Of a stretch of DNA of 59,167 nucleotides, positions 44,178 through 52,690 are shown one piece after another. The position numbers and the translations under genes are program-made. The notes below the pieces were generated by a model that saw only the letters and a list, made by a program, of their open reading frames with translations, was not told the DNA's origin and did not search any database. Within the stretch, counting starts at the first letter, position 1. The number at the start of each line of letters is the position of its first letter. The stretch spans positions 1 to 59,167 of the forward strand of contig CANRJO010000006.1 of assembly GCA_947630965.1 (NCBI GenBank). The letters run 5' to 3'. The stretch comes from an uncultured Alphaproteobacteria bacterium. Lineage in GTDB: Bacteria; Pseudomonadota; Alphaproteobacteria; RF32; CAG-239.

Positions 44178-45149
44178 GTGCTTTTGCCTGATAAAGCTGA
44201 AATTTTGCACCTGCTTGCCGATGAAGAAAATCAGGACAAGCTCTTTGCGCGTGCCGATAAAGTGCGTCAACAATTTGTTGGCGATAATGTTCTTTTGCGC
44301 GGATTGATAGAGTTTTCAAACATCTGCCGCAACAACTGTTGTTATTGTGGCATTCGCAAAGATAACAAGCGTTTAAAGCGTTATCGTATGACGCCCGAAC
44401 AAATCGTGGAAACCGCTAAGCGCGCCGTGGATATGGGCTTTCAAACGGTTGTTTTGCAATCGGGCGAAGATATGTGGTTTAATGCGCAAAGGCTTTCGGC
44501 AATTATTTCTGAAATCAAAAAATTAAATGTGGTTGTCACATTAAGTATTGGCGAGCGAAGTTTTGCAGAATATAAGGCGTTTCGCGAGGCGGGCGCTGAT
44601 CGCTATTTGCTTCGGATTGAAACAACAGATAAAGATTTATATCATCGGCTTGACCCTGGTATGAGCTGGCAACAGCGCTACGAATGCCTTTTGATGATAA
44701 AGGAATTGGGTTATGAAGTCGGCTCGGGTATGATGGTTGGGCTTCCGGGGCAAAGCTTGGAATCTGTGGCCGATGACTTGCTTTTTTTGAAAGATTTGCC
44801 GGTGGATATGGCAGGCATTGGACCGTTTATTCCACACCCTGAAACGCCTTTGGCGCAAGAGAAAGGTGGCACGCTTTCCTTGGCGTTGCGAACCATGGCG
44901 GTTATGCGGTTGTTGTTGCCCAAGATAAACATTCCCGCGACAACGGCGATGGAGGCGCTTGATCCTCAAGGTCGGCTTTTGGCCCTTCAAGCGGGGGCAA
45001 ATGTGGTGATGCCAAATGTTAATGAAGGGGAATTTCGCCGTTTATATGAACTTTACCCCGGCAAGCCTTGCTTAAACGAAACACCAACGCATTGCCGGAG
45101 TTGTATCGGGCTAAAAATAAAAGCCGCCCTCGGCCGAAATTGTGTTTAA
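44178..45149 (+). CDS. hydE: radical SAM protein, [FeFe]-hydrogenase maturase HydE-like
   Basis: 323 residues from GTG 44178. TTG 44172 or TTG 44184 are other options; GGGGGTG favours the last. Radical SAM cluster motif CRNNCCYC gives C50, C54 and C57. The opening LIEFSNICRNNCCYCGIRKDNK and VVLQSGED match HydE more than biotin synthase, as does the C-terminal CRSCIGLK tail with extra cysteines. HydE helps build the 2Fe subcluster of [FeFe]-hydrogenase with HydF and HydG, which are not in this window. A PylB- or BioB-like role is less likely. It converges with the HAD gene 2 bases away. Confidence 0.85.
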   Translation: MLLPDKAEILHLLADEENQDKLFARADKVRQQFVGDNVLLRGLIEFSNICRNNCCYCGIRKDNKRLKRYRMTPEQIVETAKRAVDMGFQTVVLQSGEDMWFNAQRLSAIISEIKKLNVVVTLSIGERSFAEYKAFREAGADRYLLRIETTDKDLYHRLDPGMSWQQRYECLLMIKELGYEVGSGMMVGLPGQSLESVADDLLFLKDLPVDMAGIGPFIPHPETPLAQEKGGTLSLALRTMAVMRLLLPKINIPATTAMEALDPQGRLLALQAGANVVMPNVNEGEFRRLYELYPGKPCLNETPTHCRSCIGLKIKAALGRNCV

Positions 45150-45151
45150 AA

Positions 45152-46960
45152 TTAAGCCTTTGCTTTTATCTTGAGAATGGGAAGGTGACCAAATAAAAGA
45201 ATTTTGGTCTTTTTACCTTTGGTCATCATCTTTAAGACAGTTAAGCCGAAAACCTTTATTTGCCGATGAAACCACGGGCGTGGCAAAGGTATATAATCTT
45301 GGTGCTCCAAATCTGATGCGTGCATGATGTTTTTAAAAGCCTCTTTATCCGTTTGTGTCGGAATTTCACATAATATGTTCGTCCAGTCCGTTAAGAGGTC
45401 GGCGTTTAGAAACAATTCTGATTTTTTAAAAATACGGTTCATGACATGCGCAAAAGAAACAATACCAGCTGATAAATCAGGATAAATTTTAATTCTTTCC
45501 TGTTCTTGAGGCGTTATGTTTTTAAAGACGACCTTGCTTTTTTCAATTTTTTCCGCCGGCGGGGTAGGGGCGGTCATAAACAGCTCCATCATATTCCAAT
45601 CGGAAAACTTACGCGAAACCTTTGGCTGAAAAGTTTGGGTTATGTATTGCGATTTATCGATTTGCGGATGAGGCCATATGACCCAATAATAGCCGTGTAT
45701 CTCTTTGTCAGGAAGCCCAATTCCTAGGGCTTTTTGAGCGGAAAATGAGGAAGTTCCGCTATCAATCAGCGCCACTTTTTTCTCGGCAATCTGAAAAGAG
45801 GCTAAATATCTTTGATAACTTTTTCTTTCTTGAAGAGCCAACTTTTTATAAAGAGCTCTGTTTGCCGCCATAAACTTACGCCCTTCTTCACAGGTTTTTA
45901 TTGAAGGCGTGTTCTTTGCCAAGAAAGAGTCTTTTGAGCTGAAATATGATAAAATGCTTTTGAGTGTGCTTAAGGCTTGTTTTTCATTTAATTTATTCGT
46001 TTGCAGATTGTCTGAAGAGCAAACCAAATTAACGATTCTTGGGGCATAAAAATAGTGCGACTTGATCTCTTTGTTTTTGATGATGTCAAAAACTTTTTGC
46101 AGAGAATAGCCGTCGCGTGCCACAAAGAGGGCGTTTTGAATGCCGTCTTTTTCAAGCTGACGGGCAAGCCATTGCATATAACCATAAACAACAGGGCCGC
46201 CATATTGAAATCCGAAATCTTGCCAATAATTTCCGGTTTTGCTGACCTCATATATAGCTAGACTTCCCAAGAGAATTGAAGCGCCTAATTTATCGGCGTT
46301 TAATTTTTTAAATCGGGCAGCGCGAGGGTTACTTTGAAGTAATTGCGCAAGGGGTGTGATGTAATGATATGCCAATAAGCCCGCAAGGTGCGCGAGGGAA
46401 ACATCGGAATGTTCGTTATCGCCAATATGCAGAATTTTTTCCGGCGAAAGGTTTAAATCATGACAAACGTATTGATAAAGGTTACCCGTGTGTTTGGTCA
46501 GCTTCATTTCAGAAGAAACATAAAGTTTCTCGTAGCCGCTTACCCCCCCCCTTGACAATAATTCAGCTAAAAATTGACGTGATAAATACATATCGGAAAT
46601 GATGATTAAGCGTTTGCCTAAAGAGCGGGCATAGTCAAAAATCTGTTTGACTTCCAGATTGGGTTGAGAAACCTCTGCTTCCCATTCAAGTTCCTTTTCT
46701 TTGAAGTTTTGAAAAGATTCAGAAATTTGCTCATAAATTTCATCTAAGGAGACTTCTTCCTTTTCCCGATGAAGCTTTCGGATTGTCTTTTCAGCTTCAA
46801 TGCGTGCAGTGGCAAAACCAGTGGCATGATATGCTTCTTCCATGTGTCTGAATAAATCAGTGGGCTTTAGGTAAGGACGCAACAATAAGGTGTCAAAAAT
46901 ATCAAAAGATATGACTTCCGCTTTGTTGATTTTATTTTTAAGATCATCTGATAATATCAT
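45152..46960 (-). CDS. HAD-domain protein of surface-glycan type, with internal G tract (ON)
   Basis: 602 residues. An N-terminal HAD-like domain (~1-210) has motif I DIFDTLL at 20-26, the motif II-type IISDMYLS at about 155, and motif IV HIGDNEHSD at about 200. The nucleophile and second Asp of motif I are both present (D20, D23). The C-terminal ~380 residues contain VVYGYMQWLARQLEKDGIQNALFVARDGY, seen in large HAD proteins found in capsule, LPS and exopolysaccharide clusters; it may be a transferase part. A 9-G run at about codon 137 keeps the frame open here, but a one-base slip would truncate the protein in its HAD domain. Confidence 0.8.
   Translation of the reverse strand: MILSDDLKNKINKAEVISFDIFDTLLLRPYLKPTDLFRHMEEAYHATGFATARIEAEKTIRKLHREKEEVSLDEIYEQISESFQNFKEKELEWEAEVSQPNLEVKQIFDYARSLGKRLIIISDMYLSRQFLAELLSRGGVSGYEKLYVSSEMKLTKHTGNLYQYVCHDLNLSPEKILHIGDNEHSDVSLAHLAGLLAYHYITPLAQLLQSNPRAARFKKLNADKLGASILLGSLAIYEVSKTGNYWQDFGFQYGGPVVYGYMQWLARQLEKDGIQNALFVARDGYSLQKVFDIIKNKEIKSHYFYAPRIVNLVCSSDNLQTNKLNEKQALSTLKSILSYFSSKDSFLAKNTPSIKTCEEGRKFMAANRALYKKLALQERKSYQRYLASFQIAEKKVALIDSGTSSFSAQKALGIGLPDKEIHGYYWVIWPHPQIDKSQYITQTFQPKVSRKFSDWNMMELFMTAPTPPAEKIEKSKVVFKNITPQEQERIKIYPDLSAGIVSFAHVMNRIFKKSELFLNADLLTDWTNILCEIPTQTDKEAFKNIMHASDLEHQDYIPLPRPWFHRQIKVFGLTVLKMMTKGKKTKILLFGHLPILKIKAKA
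46543..46551. repeat. poly-C/G tract (9) in the HAD gene
   Basis: Nine C on the plus strand, coding R-G-G-V in the current frame. It is the only other G/C run of eight or more in the window besides the two AlgX-like tracts. Confidence 0.75.
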
Positions 46961-47084
46961 TAGCTTTTGGCTTTCTAATTTTAATCTTCGGTGTGAGGAT
47001 TATGGGTCATCTTCCCCTGATTAAATTAACTTATCAAGATGAAATAACCAAGTTGTGTATAAAACAAGTCATATAGATAAAAAA

Positions 47085-47112
47085 CGCCCTGACCTCAAAT
47101 GAGGGCAGGGCG
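47085..47112 (-). terminator. terminator of the 358-residue gene
   Basis: CGCCCTG-CTC/GAG-CAGGGCG stem with small internal bulge, then TTTTTT on the minus strand. Confidence 0.88.
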
Positions 47113-47120
47113 CTTGCAGG

Positions 47121-48197
47121 TTAATCTAAGGAAAGATGTTTCCAAAGGTCTTCAATAATCAGGCAGTTGTTGTTAACATTTCCCTGATGACCAACTAAGA
47201 GAACACGCTTTTCTTCAGTGTTGCTGCTTTCGCTGTTTTGGAACGCCTTATCCAGACTTTCCTTGCACCAACATTCTTTCACCACATCTTCCGGAAGTAA
47301 AAAGTCTGTCATACCAACGTTTGTCAGGGCTTTGTTGATTTCCGGGACAACTTTGGCAATCTGACGCAGATCAAAATATTCCGGCAGTTGAGCTTCATAA
47401 GCCTTCAAGTAAACCATGGCTTGTTCAACCGTTAACGGAGCCTTGGGCATATCAAGCTTGATGTACAGGTTGGCATTCACAAAAATGCCCGCTTCCTGAT
47501 CATAAACGGTAGACTCTGAGAACTTTCCGTTCTTTAAAAGATAATGACCAGGGTTGGGATAGGTACTTTTGTTGTCCAGATACGTTTCAAAAGCGAAACG
47601 AGATAACTTGAAGTCCTTAAAAATGCTGTCTAATACCGTTACGCATTCTTCGTCAGTTTCGCTTTCGGTATAATCCAGTTTTTTCGGAGCTCTGGTTACT
47701 TTGATACATCCGCGGACATACTTTTTATAGCTTTTCCAAGTCCCGCTGATATACATATCATCCCCGGGTTGTGGACCGCCGAAGATAATTTCGCCGGGTT
47801 CGCCTTCACCTGCCGAATCACTATTTGCCCAATATTCACCAGCTTCCAACAAAGGAAACCTGAGAAGCTTGAGCGAGGCATTAATTTCCTCCCGATGCTT
47901 TAACATGTCATTGCGGGCGGAAAAATCCGGCAAAACGCATCCACGGTTGTAGCAAAATCTTCTTGCGCGGCTTAAAGTAGTCATACCATCCGAGCGTTCT
48001 TTTGACGTCAGGTAGTATTCTTCATTAGCAAATACGCCGTCCGCTGTCAGACCAGGTAATAAAACCGGAAAATGTGTCCCATTGGTAAAATGGAAATCTC
48101 CGGGGTGAACCGTATTCAAGTAATTATACAGATCAAAAGTGTCTATGGCATTATCCCTAATGCAGGATAACAATGCCTCAATTTGTTTTTTGTTCAT
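47121..48197 (-). CDS. cytosolic protein with two DUF1566-like modules
   Basis: 358 residues, no signal. Module 1 (~35-175): EEYYLTSKERSDGMTTLSRARRFCYNRGCVLPDFSARNDML, EEINASLKLL, GEYWANSDSAGEGEP. Module 2 (~215-320): GHYLLKNGKFSESTVYDQEAGIFVNANLYIKL, LTVEQAMVYLK, LPEYFDLRQIAKVVPEINKALTNVGM. Both follow the order display strand, A-rich helix, L-P-x-x, I-N-x-x-L helix, Y-W strand of DUF1566-type domains. Module 2 also matches the N-terminal half of the next gene (48260). Unknown function. It lies 62 bases after that gene on the same strand. Confidence 0.75.
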   Translation of the reverse strand: MNKKQIEALLSCIRDNAIDTFDLYNYLNTVHPGDFHFTNGTHFPVLLPGLTADGVFANEEYYLTSKERSDGMTTLSRARRFCYNRGCVLPDFSARNDMLKHREEINASLKLLRFPLLEAGEYWANSDSAGEGEPGEIIFGGPQPGDDMYISGTWKSYKKYVRGCIKVTRAPKKLDYTESETDEECVTVLDSIFKDFKLSRFAFETYLDNKSTYPNPGHYLLKNGKFSESTVYDQEAGIFVNANLYIKLDMPKAPLTVEQAMVYLKAYEAQLPEYFDLRQIAKVVPEINKALTNVGMTDFLLPEDVVKECWCKESLDKAFQNSESSNTEEKRVLLVGHQGNVNNNCLIIEDLWKHLSLD

Positions 48198-48259
48198 AAG
48201 TAAGCAATTTTTTAGGGTTCATACTTCATGCGCTAAGGAATGTAAACATCAACGATGTT

Positions 48260-49171
48260 TTAGTTCACCTTAACAAATAATCCGTTTTCGTCCTTTTGAA
48301 AATGCATTTCCTCATTCTGATCAGCCCCACCGAGCCACTTGCTACGAGAAACAAGAATCTCTATGTCATTCAGGCGAGAAAAGGATGTTTGCGGGTCAAA
48401 GGAACAAATTTTGTGCAATTTTCCTCCAAAGCTTTGATACAAATCTCCAAAGTCTGGAGAACATCTACTGAAGATGACCATCAGTTCATGATTTATAGGA
48501 CGGGTGATCACAAAAGCATCAAGATAAACCAATTTATGGTCTTGTCCTCGGTAGAAAATATATTCAAGTCCTTCAATCTTAACATTGATGAAATCAAGTC
48601 CCGACCAACGGAATTTCAAAATTGGGCTGACCGGTTCATAGCATTCTTCAGTGCGACGATAGAGGATTGTATCAGCAAACAATAAACAATCGTTATTAAT
48701 TAGCTGATAAGCGGGTTCTTGATAGCCTTCGTATCCGGAAATGACAACACAGCGGCGTGTATCGCCAGGTTTTGCATCTTCTAGCGCTTCTTCATACCAT
48801 ACGTTATGAAGAATATCCTCCGGAAAAACATATTCATGCATTCCGATTTGCTTTAAAGATGCGTTAAATACTTTCACAGCCAGTTTGAAACGGATAACCT
48901 GATATAAATCAGGCATCTTTTCTCCCAAAGTGCGATAGTAAACCTTGGCTTCACGAGCCGTAAACAACTGTTTTGACATTTTTAACGGAATATAGAGGTT
49001 TTCATCAATAAAGATGCCTATTTCCTGATTATAAACCGTTTTGATACTAGGATGACCATCCTTTAACAAATAGCTTCCCTTACGAGACGAATACCGCAGT
49101 AAACCTGCATTAACACTTGTTGCATCGTAGCAGACTATCTGCTCAAATGCTCTTAAATCTTTAAATTTCAT
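48260..49171 (-). CDS. cytosolic protein related to the 47121-48197 product
   Basis: 303 residues. Residues ~25-140 resemble module 2 of the neighbouring protein: GSYLLKDGHPSIKTVYNQEIGIFIDENLYIPL, an A-rich helix, MPDLYQVIRF, FNASLKQIGM and VFPEDILHNVWYEEALEDA. The C-terminal ~160 residues are beta-rich (LKFRWSGLDFINVKIEGLEYIFYRG) and have no partner in the neighbour. No known family. The pair may have arisen by duplication and then diverged. Confidence 0.75.
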   Translation of the reverse strand: MKFKDLRAFEQIVCYDATSVNAGLLRYSSRKGSYLLKDGHPSIKTVYNQEIGIFIDENLYIPLKMSKQLFTAREAKVYYRTLGEKMPDLYQVIRFKLAVKVFNASLKQIGMHEYVFPEDILHNVWYEEALEDAKPGDTRRCVVISGYEGYQEPAYQLINNDCLLFADTILYRRTEECYEPVSPILKFRWSGLDFINVKIEGLEYIFYRGQDHKLVYLDAFVITRPINHELMVIFSRCSPDFGDLYQSFGGKLHKICSFDPQTSFSRLNDIEILVSRSKWLGGADQNEEMHFQKDENGLFVKVN

Positions 49172-49451
49172 AATTGTAAAAATATTTATGAGTTATAATA
49201 ATATGCTTTTCACGAGAAATAGTATAACGATTTTTTTAAAAAATCAAGTGAAAAATTAAGAAAAAATTAAGAAAAAAAACTCCTTATACGCGCGTTGGGA
49301 TTGTCAAACGGCTAACGCACGTTTGATGGCTTGTTTGGCTACGCCAATCCGCGCCACCGCCCGCCTAAAGGCGCGGCGTCGTCGCTCAAAAACATCGCTC
49401 CGCTCAGCTTTTTTCGCTCCTCGAACCATCGGGTCGTTAACCATAACGAAC
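49172..49451. other. intergenic stretch, GC-richer than its surroundings
   Basis: From 49172 to about 49290 the sequence is A/T-rich leader of the 48260 gene. From about 49290 on it turns GC-rich with no credible gene: frames on both strands are open but have no ribosome site and are low in protein-like composition. The change in composition up to the duplicated tRNA end suggests decayed inserted DNA. Confidence 0.4.
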
Positions 49452-49512
49452 TCACCAACAAAAGAGAGGGTATTTTCATACCCTCTCTTTTGTTGGTGAG
49501 CGCGTCGGGATT
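49452..49512. repeat. 61-bp direct repeat: copy of tRNA-Lys 3' end plus terminator
   Basis: Matches 49625-49685 with a few changes. It contains the last ~19 bases of tRNA-Lys (with CCA) and its terminator hairpin but no tRNA body. Confidence 0.88.
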
Positions 49513-49624
49513 ATTCCGCTTCGCTCCATTCACGGCGCTCATCGGCTTCGCCGACCGCGATACTTCCGTCTCGCTTTCGCTTGTAGTCAAACCCGATTTT
49601 CTCGGGTTCGTTCCCGCACGCATT
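49513..49624. other. spacer between the two tRNA-end repeats
   Basis: 112 bases, GC-rich, no gene, no clear structure. It may be all that remains of an inserted element. Confidence 0.35.
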
Positions 49625-49627
49625 TCA

Positions 49628-49668
49628 CCAACAAAAAAGAGGGTATTTTCATACCCTCTTTTTTGTTG
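49628..49668 (-). terminator. terminator of tRNA-Lys
   Basis: CCAACAAAAAAGAGGGTAT and its complement form a long stem with a T run, starting inside the CCA end. Confidence 0.88.
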
Positions 49669-49742
49669 GTGAGCGCGTCGGGATTCGAACCCGAGACCCT
49701 TTGATTAAAAGTCAAATGCTCTACCGACTGAGCTACGCACCC
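49667..49742 (-). tRNA. tRNA-Lys (anticodon UUU)
   Basis: 76 bases with encoded CCA. Acceptor GGGTGCG/CGCGCTC with two G-U pairs, D arm GCTCAGTCGGTAGAGC, anticodon stem TTTGA/TCAAA with loop CTTTTAA (anticodon TTT), T loop TTCGAAT. Confidence 0.97.
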
Positions 49743-49896
49743 AAATGCAATGTGCTGATATATAAAAGATAATAAAACGACTGTCAACAAAAAAAATAAA
49801 AAAAGTTAAAAAAATTAAAAACGCTGTTTATTTTTTAAGAATTATGTGTTAGCCTTGGCTCTAAATAATGGGAAAAATTTGTTCTAGAGGTTTGAA

Positions 49897-50214
49897 ATGG
49901 CTCAAAATAAAGCATCTGACGGCGCTAAAAGCCGCTATGAAATTTTGCAAAATGCCAAAGGAGAAATCCTGATTATTATGGCGCAACGTATCGGCGGGCC
50001 CGAAAATCCGCTCTTTGTTTATGACGGTTCGCAATATGCACTTTTATACCGCAGTCATGAAAGTACCGTCTATTTTGACGATATTGCTCAAGGTGCACGT
50101 ACTCCTCTTAAAGGGGTGACTTCCTTGCAGGTTGTGGAAATTGACGATGATGATGTCGTCCGCGAATATCCCGTTCCGGTGCGTTTGGTGAAAGATGTGA
50201 AAGCCTTGATGTGA
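49897..50214 (+). CDS. small cytosolic protein of unknown function
   Basis: 105 residues. Starts MAQNKASDGAKSRYEILQNA after GAGGTTTGAA. Alternating hydrophobic strands (ILIIMAQRIGG, PLFVYDGSQYALLYRS, TVYFDDIA, SLQVVEIDDDDVVREYPVPVRLV) suggest a small beta-barrel or SH3-like fold. No family recognised. Followed by a terminator, so separate from birA. Confidence 0.72.
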   Translation: MAQNKASDGAKSRYEILQNAKGEILIIMAQRIGGPENPLFVYDGSQYALLYRSHESTVYFDDIAQGARTPLKGVTSLQVVEIDDDDVVREYPVPVRLVKDVKALM

Positions 50215-50231
50215 GATTTTGTTTGAAACAA

Positions 50232-50258
50232 AATAGGGGCTCTCAAGCCCTTATTTTT
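50232..50258 (+). terminator. terminator of the 105-residue gene
   Basis: AATA-GGGCT/AGCCC-TATT stem with ctc loop and TTTTT. Confidence 0.8.
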
Positions 50259-50271
50259 ATATGAGGATACC

Positions 50272-50991
50272 ATGACTTTATTTACTTGGCAATGCTTTGA
50301 TTTTGATGAACTGGACAGCACAAATAATAAAGCTGCCGAACTCGCCCTTAAGCTCCAAAAACCTTTGTTTGTGGTGACTAAACGTCAAACAAATGGACGC
50401 GGGCGGCGCGGGCGCTCATGGGAATCTTTATCGGGCAATTTGTTTGTTTCGTTTGCTTTTGACGGGGTAGGGCTCTTGGCGGGGCAATGGTCGGTTTTAA
50501 GTGGCGTGGCTGTGATGCAGACGGTGCGCCATTTTTGCCCTGATGCTGATGTCAAAATCAAGTGGCCGAATGATGTTTTGGCTTTTGAGGGCAAAATCTC
50601 GGGCATTTTGTTTGAACGTGCCGATAATGGCTTTTGGGTGATGGGTGTTGGCATTAATGTGGCAACTCATCCGCAAGAAACAACCATTGGCTACCATGCG
50701 GAAAGCTTGGCTCATCTCGGTGCGCAAGTCGATTCGAACGAGGCTTTGAACGTCTTGATACAAAAATTTACAGCCCTTTCCGCGCAAGCTCTTGCCGAGT
50801 CGTTTGAACCAGTGCGCCAAGTTTGGCTTGACAATGCTTATCATTTGGGGCAAAACATAAAAATAAAACAAGAAAAACAAATTGTTGAAGGCGTCTTGGA
50901 AGGGCTAGATTCAGATGCCAACCTCTTGATACGCACGGATAAAGGCTTAACCCGCCTGAATTACGGTGATATTTTGTACGAAAAGGAATGA
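50272..50991 (+). CDS. birA: biotin-[acetyl-CoA carboxylase] ligase
   Basis: 239 residues, class I (no DNA-binding domain). Signatures: FDELDSTNNKAAELA at the start, the biotinoyl-AMP loop TNGRGRRGRSWESLSGNLFVSF, VKIKWPNDVL and the catalytic lysine strand GKISGILFE, then GVGINVATHP. The C-terminal domain is short. It joins biotin to the biotin carrier of acetyl-CoA carboxylase. The rnj start lies 2 bases after its stop. Confidence 0.95.
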   Translation: MTLFTWQCFDFDELDSTNNKAAELALKLQKPLFVVTKRQTNGRGRRGRSWESLSGNLFVSFAFDGVGLLAGQWSVLSGVAVMQTVRHFCPDADVKIKWPNDVLAFEGKISGILFERADNGFWVMGVGINVATHPQETTIGYHAESLAHLGAQVDSNEALNVLIQKFTALSAQALAESFEPVRQVWLDNAYHLGQNIKIKQEKQIVEGVLEGLDSDANLLIRTDKGLTRLNYGDILYEKE

Positions 50992-50992
50992 A

Positions 50993-52690
50993 ATGAAGAA
51001 ATTAAAAAAGGATGGGGTTTATTTTTTACCGCTCGGCGGTGCCGATGAAATCGGGATGAATATGTATGCTTACGGTTGTAACGGTAAGTGGATTGTCGTT
51101 GACGCCGGTTACGGCTTTCTAAATGATGACTACCCCGGGATGGATATGTGCTATGCCTCGCCCGAATTTTTGGCGGAACAAAAAGAAAATGTTGTCGGAT
51201 TATTCATTACCCATGGGCATGAAGACCACATGGGCGCGGTGGCGCACCTGTGGCCGGCTTTGGGCTGTAAGGTTTATGCCACGCCTTATGCGATGGGTTT
51301 GATTAAAGAACGCCTGAAAGAATATCACTTGGTAGATGTCGTACCGCTTGAGGTTGTTCATACTCAAGAAAGCATTTCCGCTGCCGATTTTGATGTGACG
51401 TATGTTCCGTTGGCACACTCTGTGCCCGAAACTTGCGGTTTGTGGATCAAAACGCCGCATGGCAACATTTTTCACGCTACCGACTGGCGTTTTGATGATG
51501 GGCAAACCAAGCTTTTGCCGACTGATTGGGAAATGTTGGAAAAAATTGGCGCTCAAGGGCTTGATTTGTTTGTTTGCGATTCTACCAATATTTTGGTTCA
51601 AAATCCGCAACCGACGGAAGAGGATGTCCGCCGGCATCTTTTGCAACTTGTACCGCAAATTAAAGGCGGCTTGATTGTGACGTGTTTTGCCACCAATATT
51701 ATGCGTCTGCAAAGCCTTTTGATGGCGGCGGATAAGGCGCAACGCACGCCTGTTTTGTTAGGCCGGAGTCTCATTAAAAGCGTCGAAATTGCCAAAGAAA
51801 ACGGCTATCTGCAAGATTTGCCAAAAACGCATACAGTTGAAGAAGTCCCTGGGCTTTCCCCGGATCAGGCACTTTATATCTGCACGGGTTCGCAGGCCAA
51901 TTACCGTAGTGCGCTTTATTTGATTGCCAAAGGCGAGAGTAAATATGTGAAGCTCACGCCCGATGACACCATTATCTTTTCTTCCAAAATTATCCCTGGC
52001 AATGAGGATAAAATTGAAAAAATGCAAGAAAATATGCGTGATAAAGGCGTCACAGTCATCACCGATGAAACGGAACTTGTGCATGCGAGCGGTCATGCAA
52101 ATCAGGCGGATCTGCGCCGGATGTATGAAATCTTGAAGCCGGCGGTTTTGTTGCCTGTGCATGGCGATAAACGCTTTATTCGGGAGCATATGCGTTTTGC
52201 TCTCAAGTGTGGTGTGTCAACAGTCTTTTCGGCTCGAAATGGCGATATTTGCTTCTTAAAAGATGGGCAGATGTGTCAAGAGGAAGAAACTTTTTGCGAC
52301 ATTTTGGGCGTTGATCGCGGGCGAAGCGTTTCCTTGGGCTCGGACCTTATTGCCAAACGCCGGCAGATTGCCTATAATTGCAGTTTGTTTATCAGTGTGG
52401 TTATTTCTTCGGATTATCACTTAAAAGATTTGCAGATGACCTCGCTAGATATTCTGCCCGCGGATGATTGGACAGCCTTATCTGAGCGTCTTGTTGAGGA
52501 ATTATCACCGATTATTGATGAAAAATTACGCTCAACGGGTGAATTAACGTCAGCTGTTAAAGATTTTATTCGGGCGCGCATTCGGCGCCGCATTGAAAAA
52601 GAGACGGCTGTCAAGCCTGTGACAGTGGCACATTTCTATATTGAACAAAAACTTAAAGAAGGAGATTTAAATGTCTGTAATTCCAGATAA
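50993..52690 (+). CDS. rnj: ribonuclease J
   Basis: 565 residues from ATG 50993 (AAAAGGAATG upstream). Metallo-beta-lactamase/beta-CASP nuclease: HGHEDHMGAV at 74-83 binds zinc, with further metal ligands in AHSVPETCG and ATDWRFDD. The beta-CASP part has SGHANQADLRRMYEILKP and VLLPVHGDKRF. The C-terminal domain completes the RNase J length. It has 5'-exonuclease and endonuclease activity in mRNA decay and rRNA maturation. In Alphaproteobacteria RNase J coexists with RNase E. Its end overlaps the S66 gene by 20 bases. Confidence 0.96.
   Translation: MKKLKKDGVYFLPLGGADEIGMNMYAYGCNGKWIVVDAGYGFLNDDYPGMDMCYASPEFLAEQKENVVGLFITHGHEDHMGAVAHLWPALGCKVYATPYAMGLIKERLKEYHLVDVVPLEVVHTQESISAADFDVTYVPLAHSVPETCGLWIKTPHGNIFHATDWRFDDGQTKLLPTDWEMLEKIGAQGLDLFVCDSTNILVQNPQPTEEDVRRHLLQLVPQIKGGLIVTCFATNIMRLQSLLMAADKAQRTPVLLGRSLIKSVEIAKENGYLQDLPKTHTVEEVPGLSPDQALYICTGSQANYRSALYLIAKGESKYVKLTPDDTIIFSSKIIPGNEDKIEKMQENMRDKGVTVITDETELVHASGHANQADLRRMYEILKPAVLLPVHGDKRFIREHMRFALKCGVSTVFSARNGDICFLKDGQMCQEEETFCDILGVDRGRSVSLGSDLIAKRRQIAYNCSLFISVVISSDYHLKDLQMTSLDILPADDWTALSERLVEELSPIIDEKLRSTGELTSAVKDFIRARIRRRIEKETAVKPVTVAHFYIEQKLKEGDLNVCNSR

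Noticed and set aside
49331-49790. Frames over the tRNA-Lys region on both strands (113, 94 and 67 codons)
   Set aside because: They translate the tRNA body and the terminator repeats (for example ...VAQSVEHLTFNQRVSGSNP), a common false call at tRNA genes.
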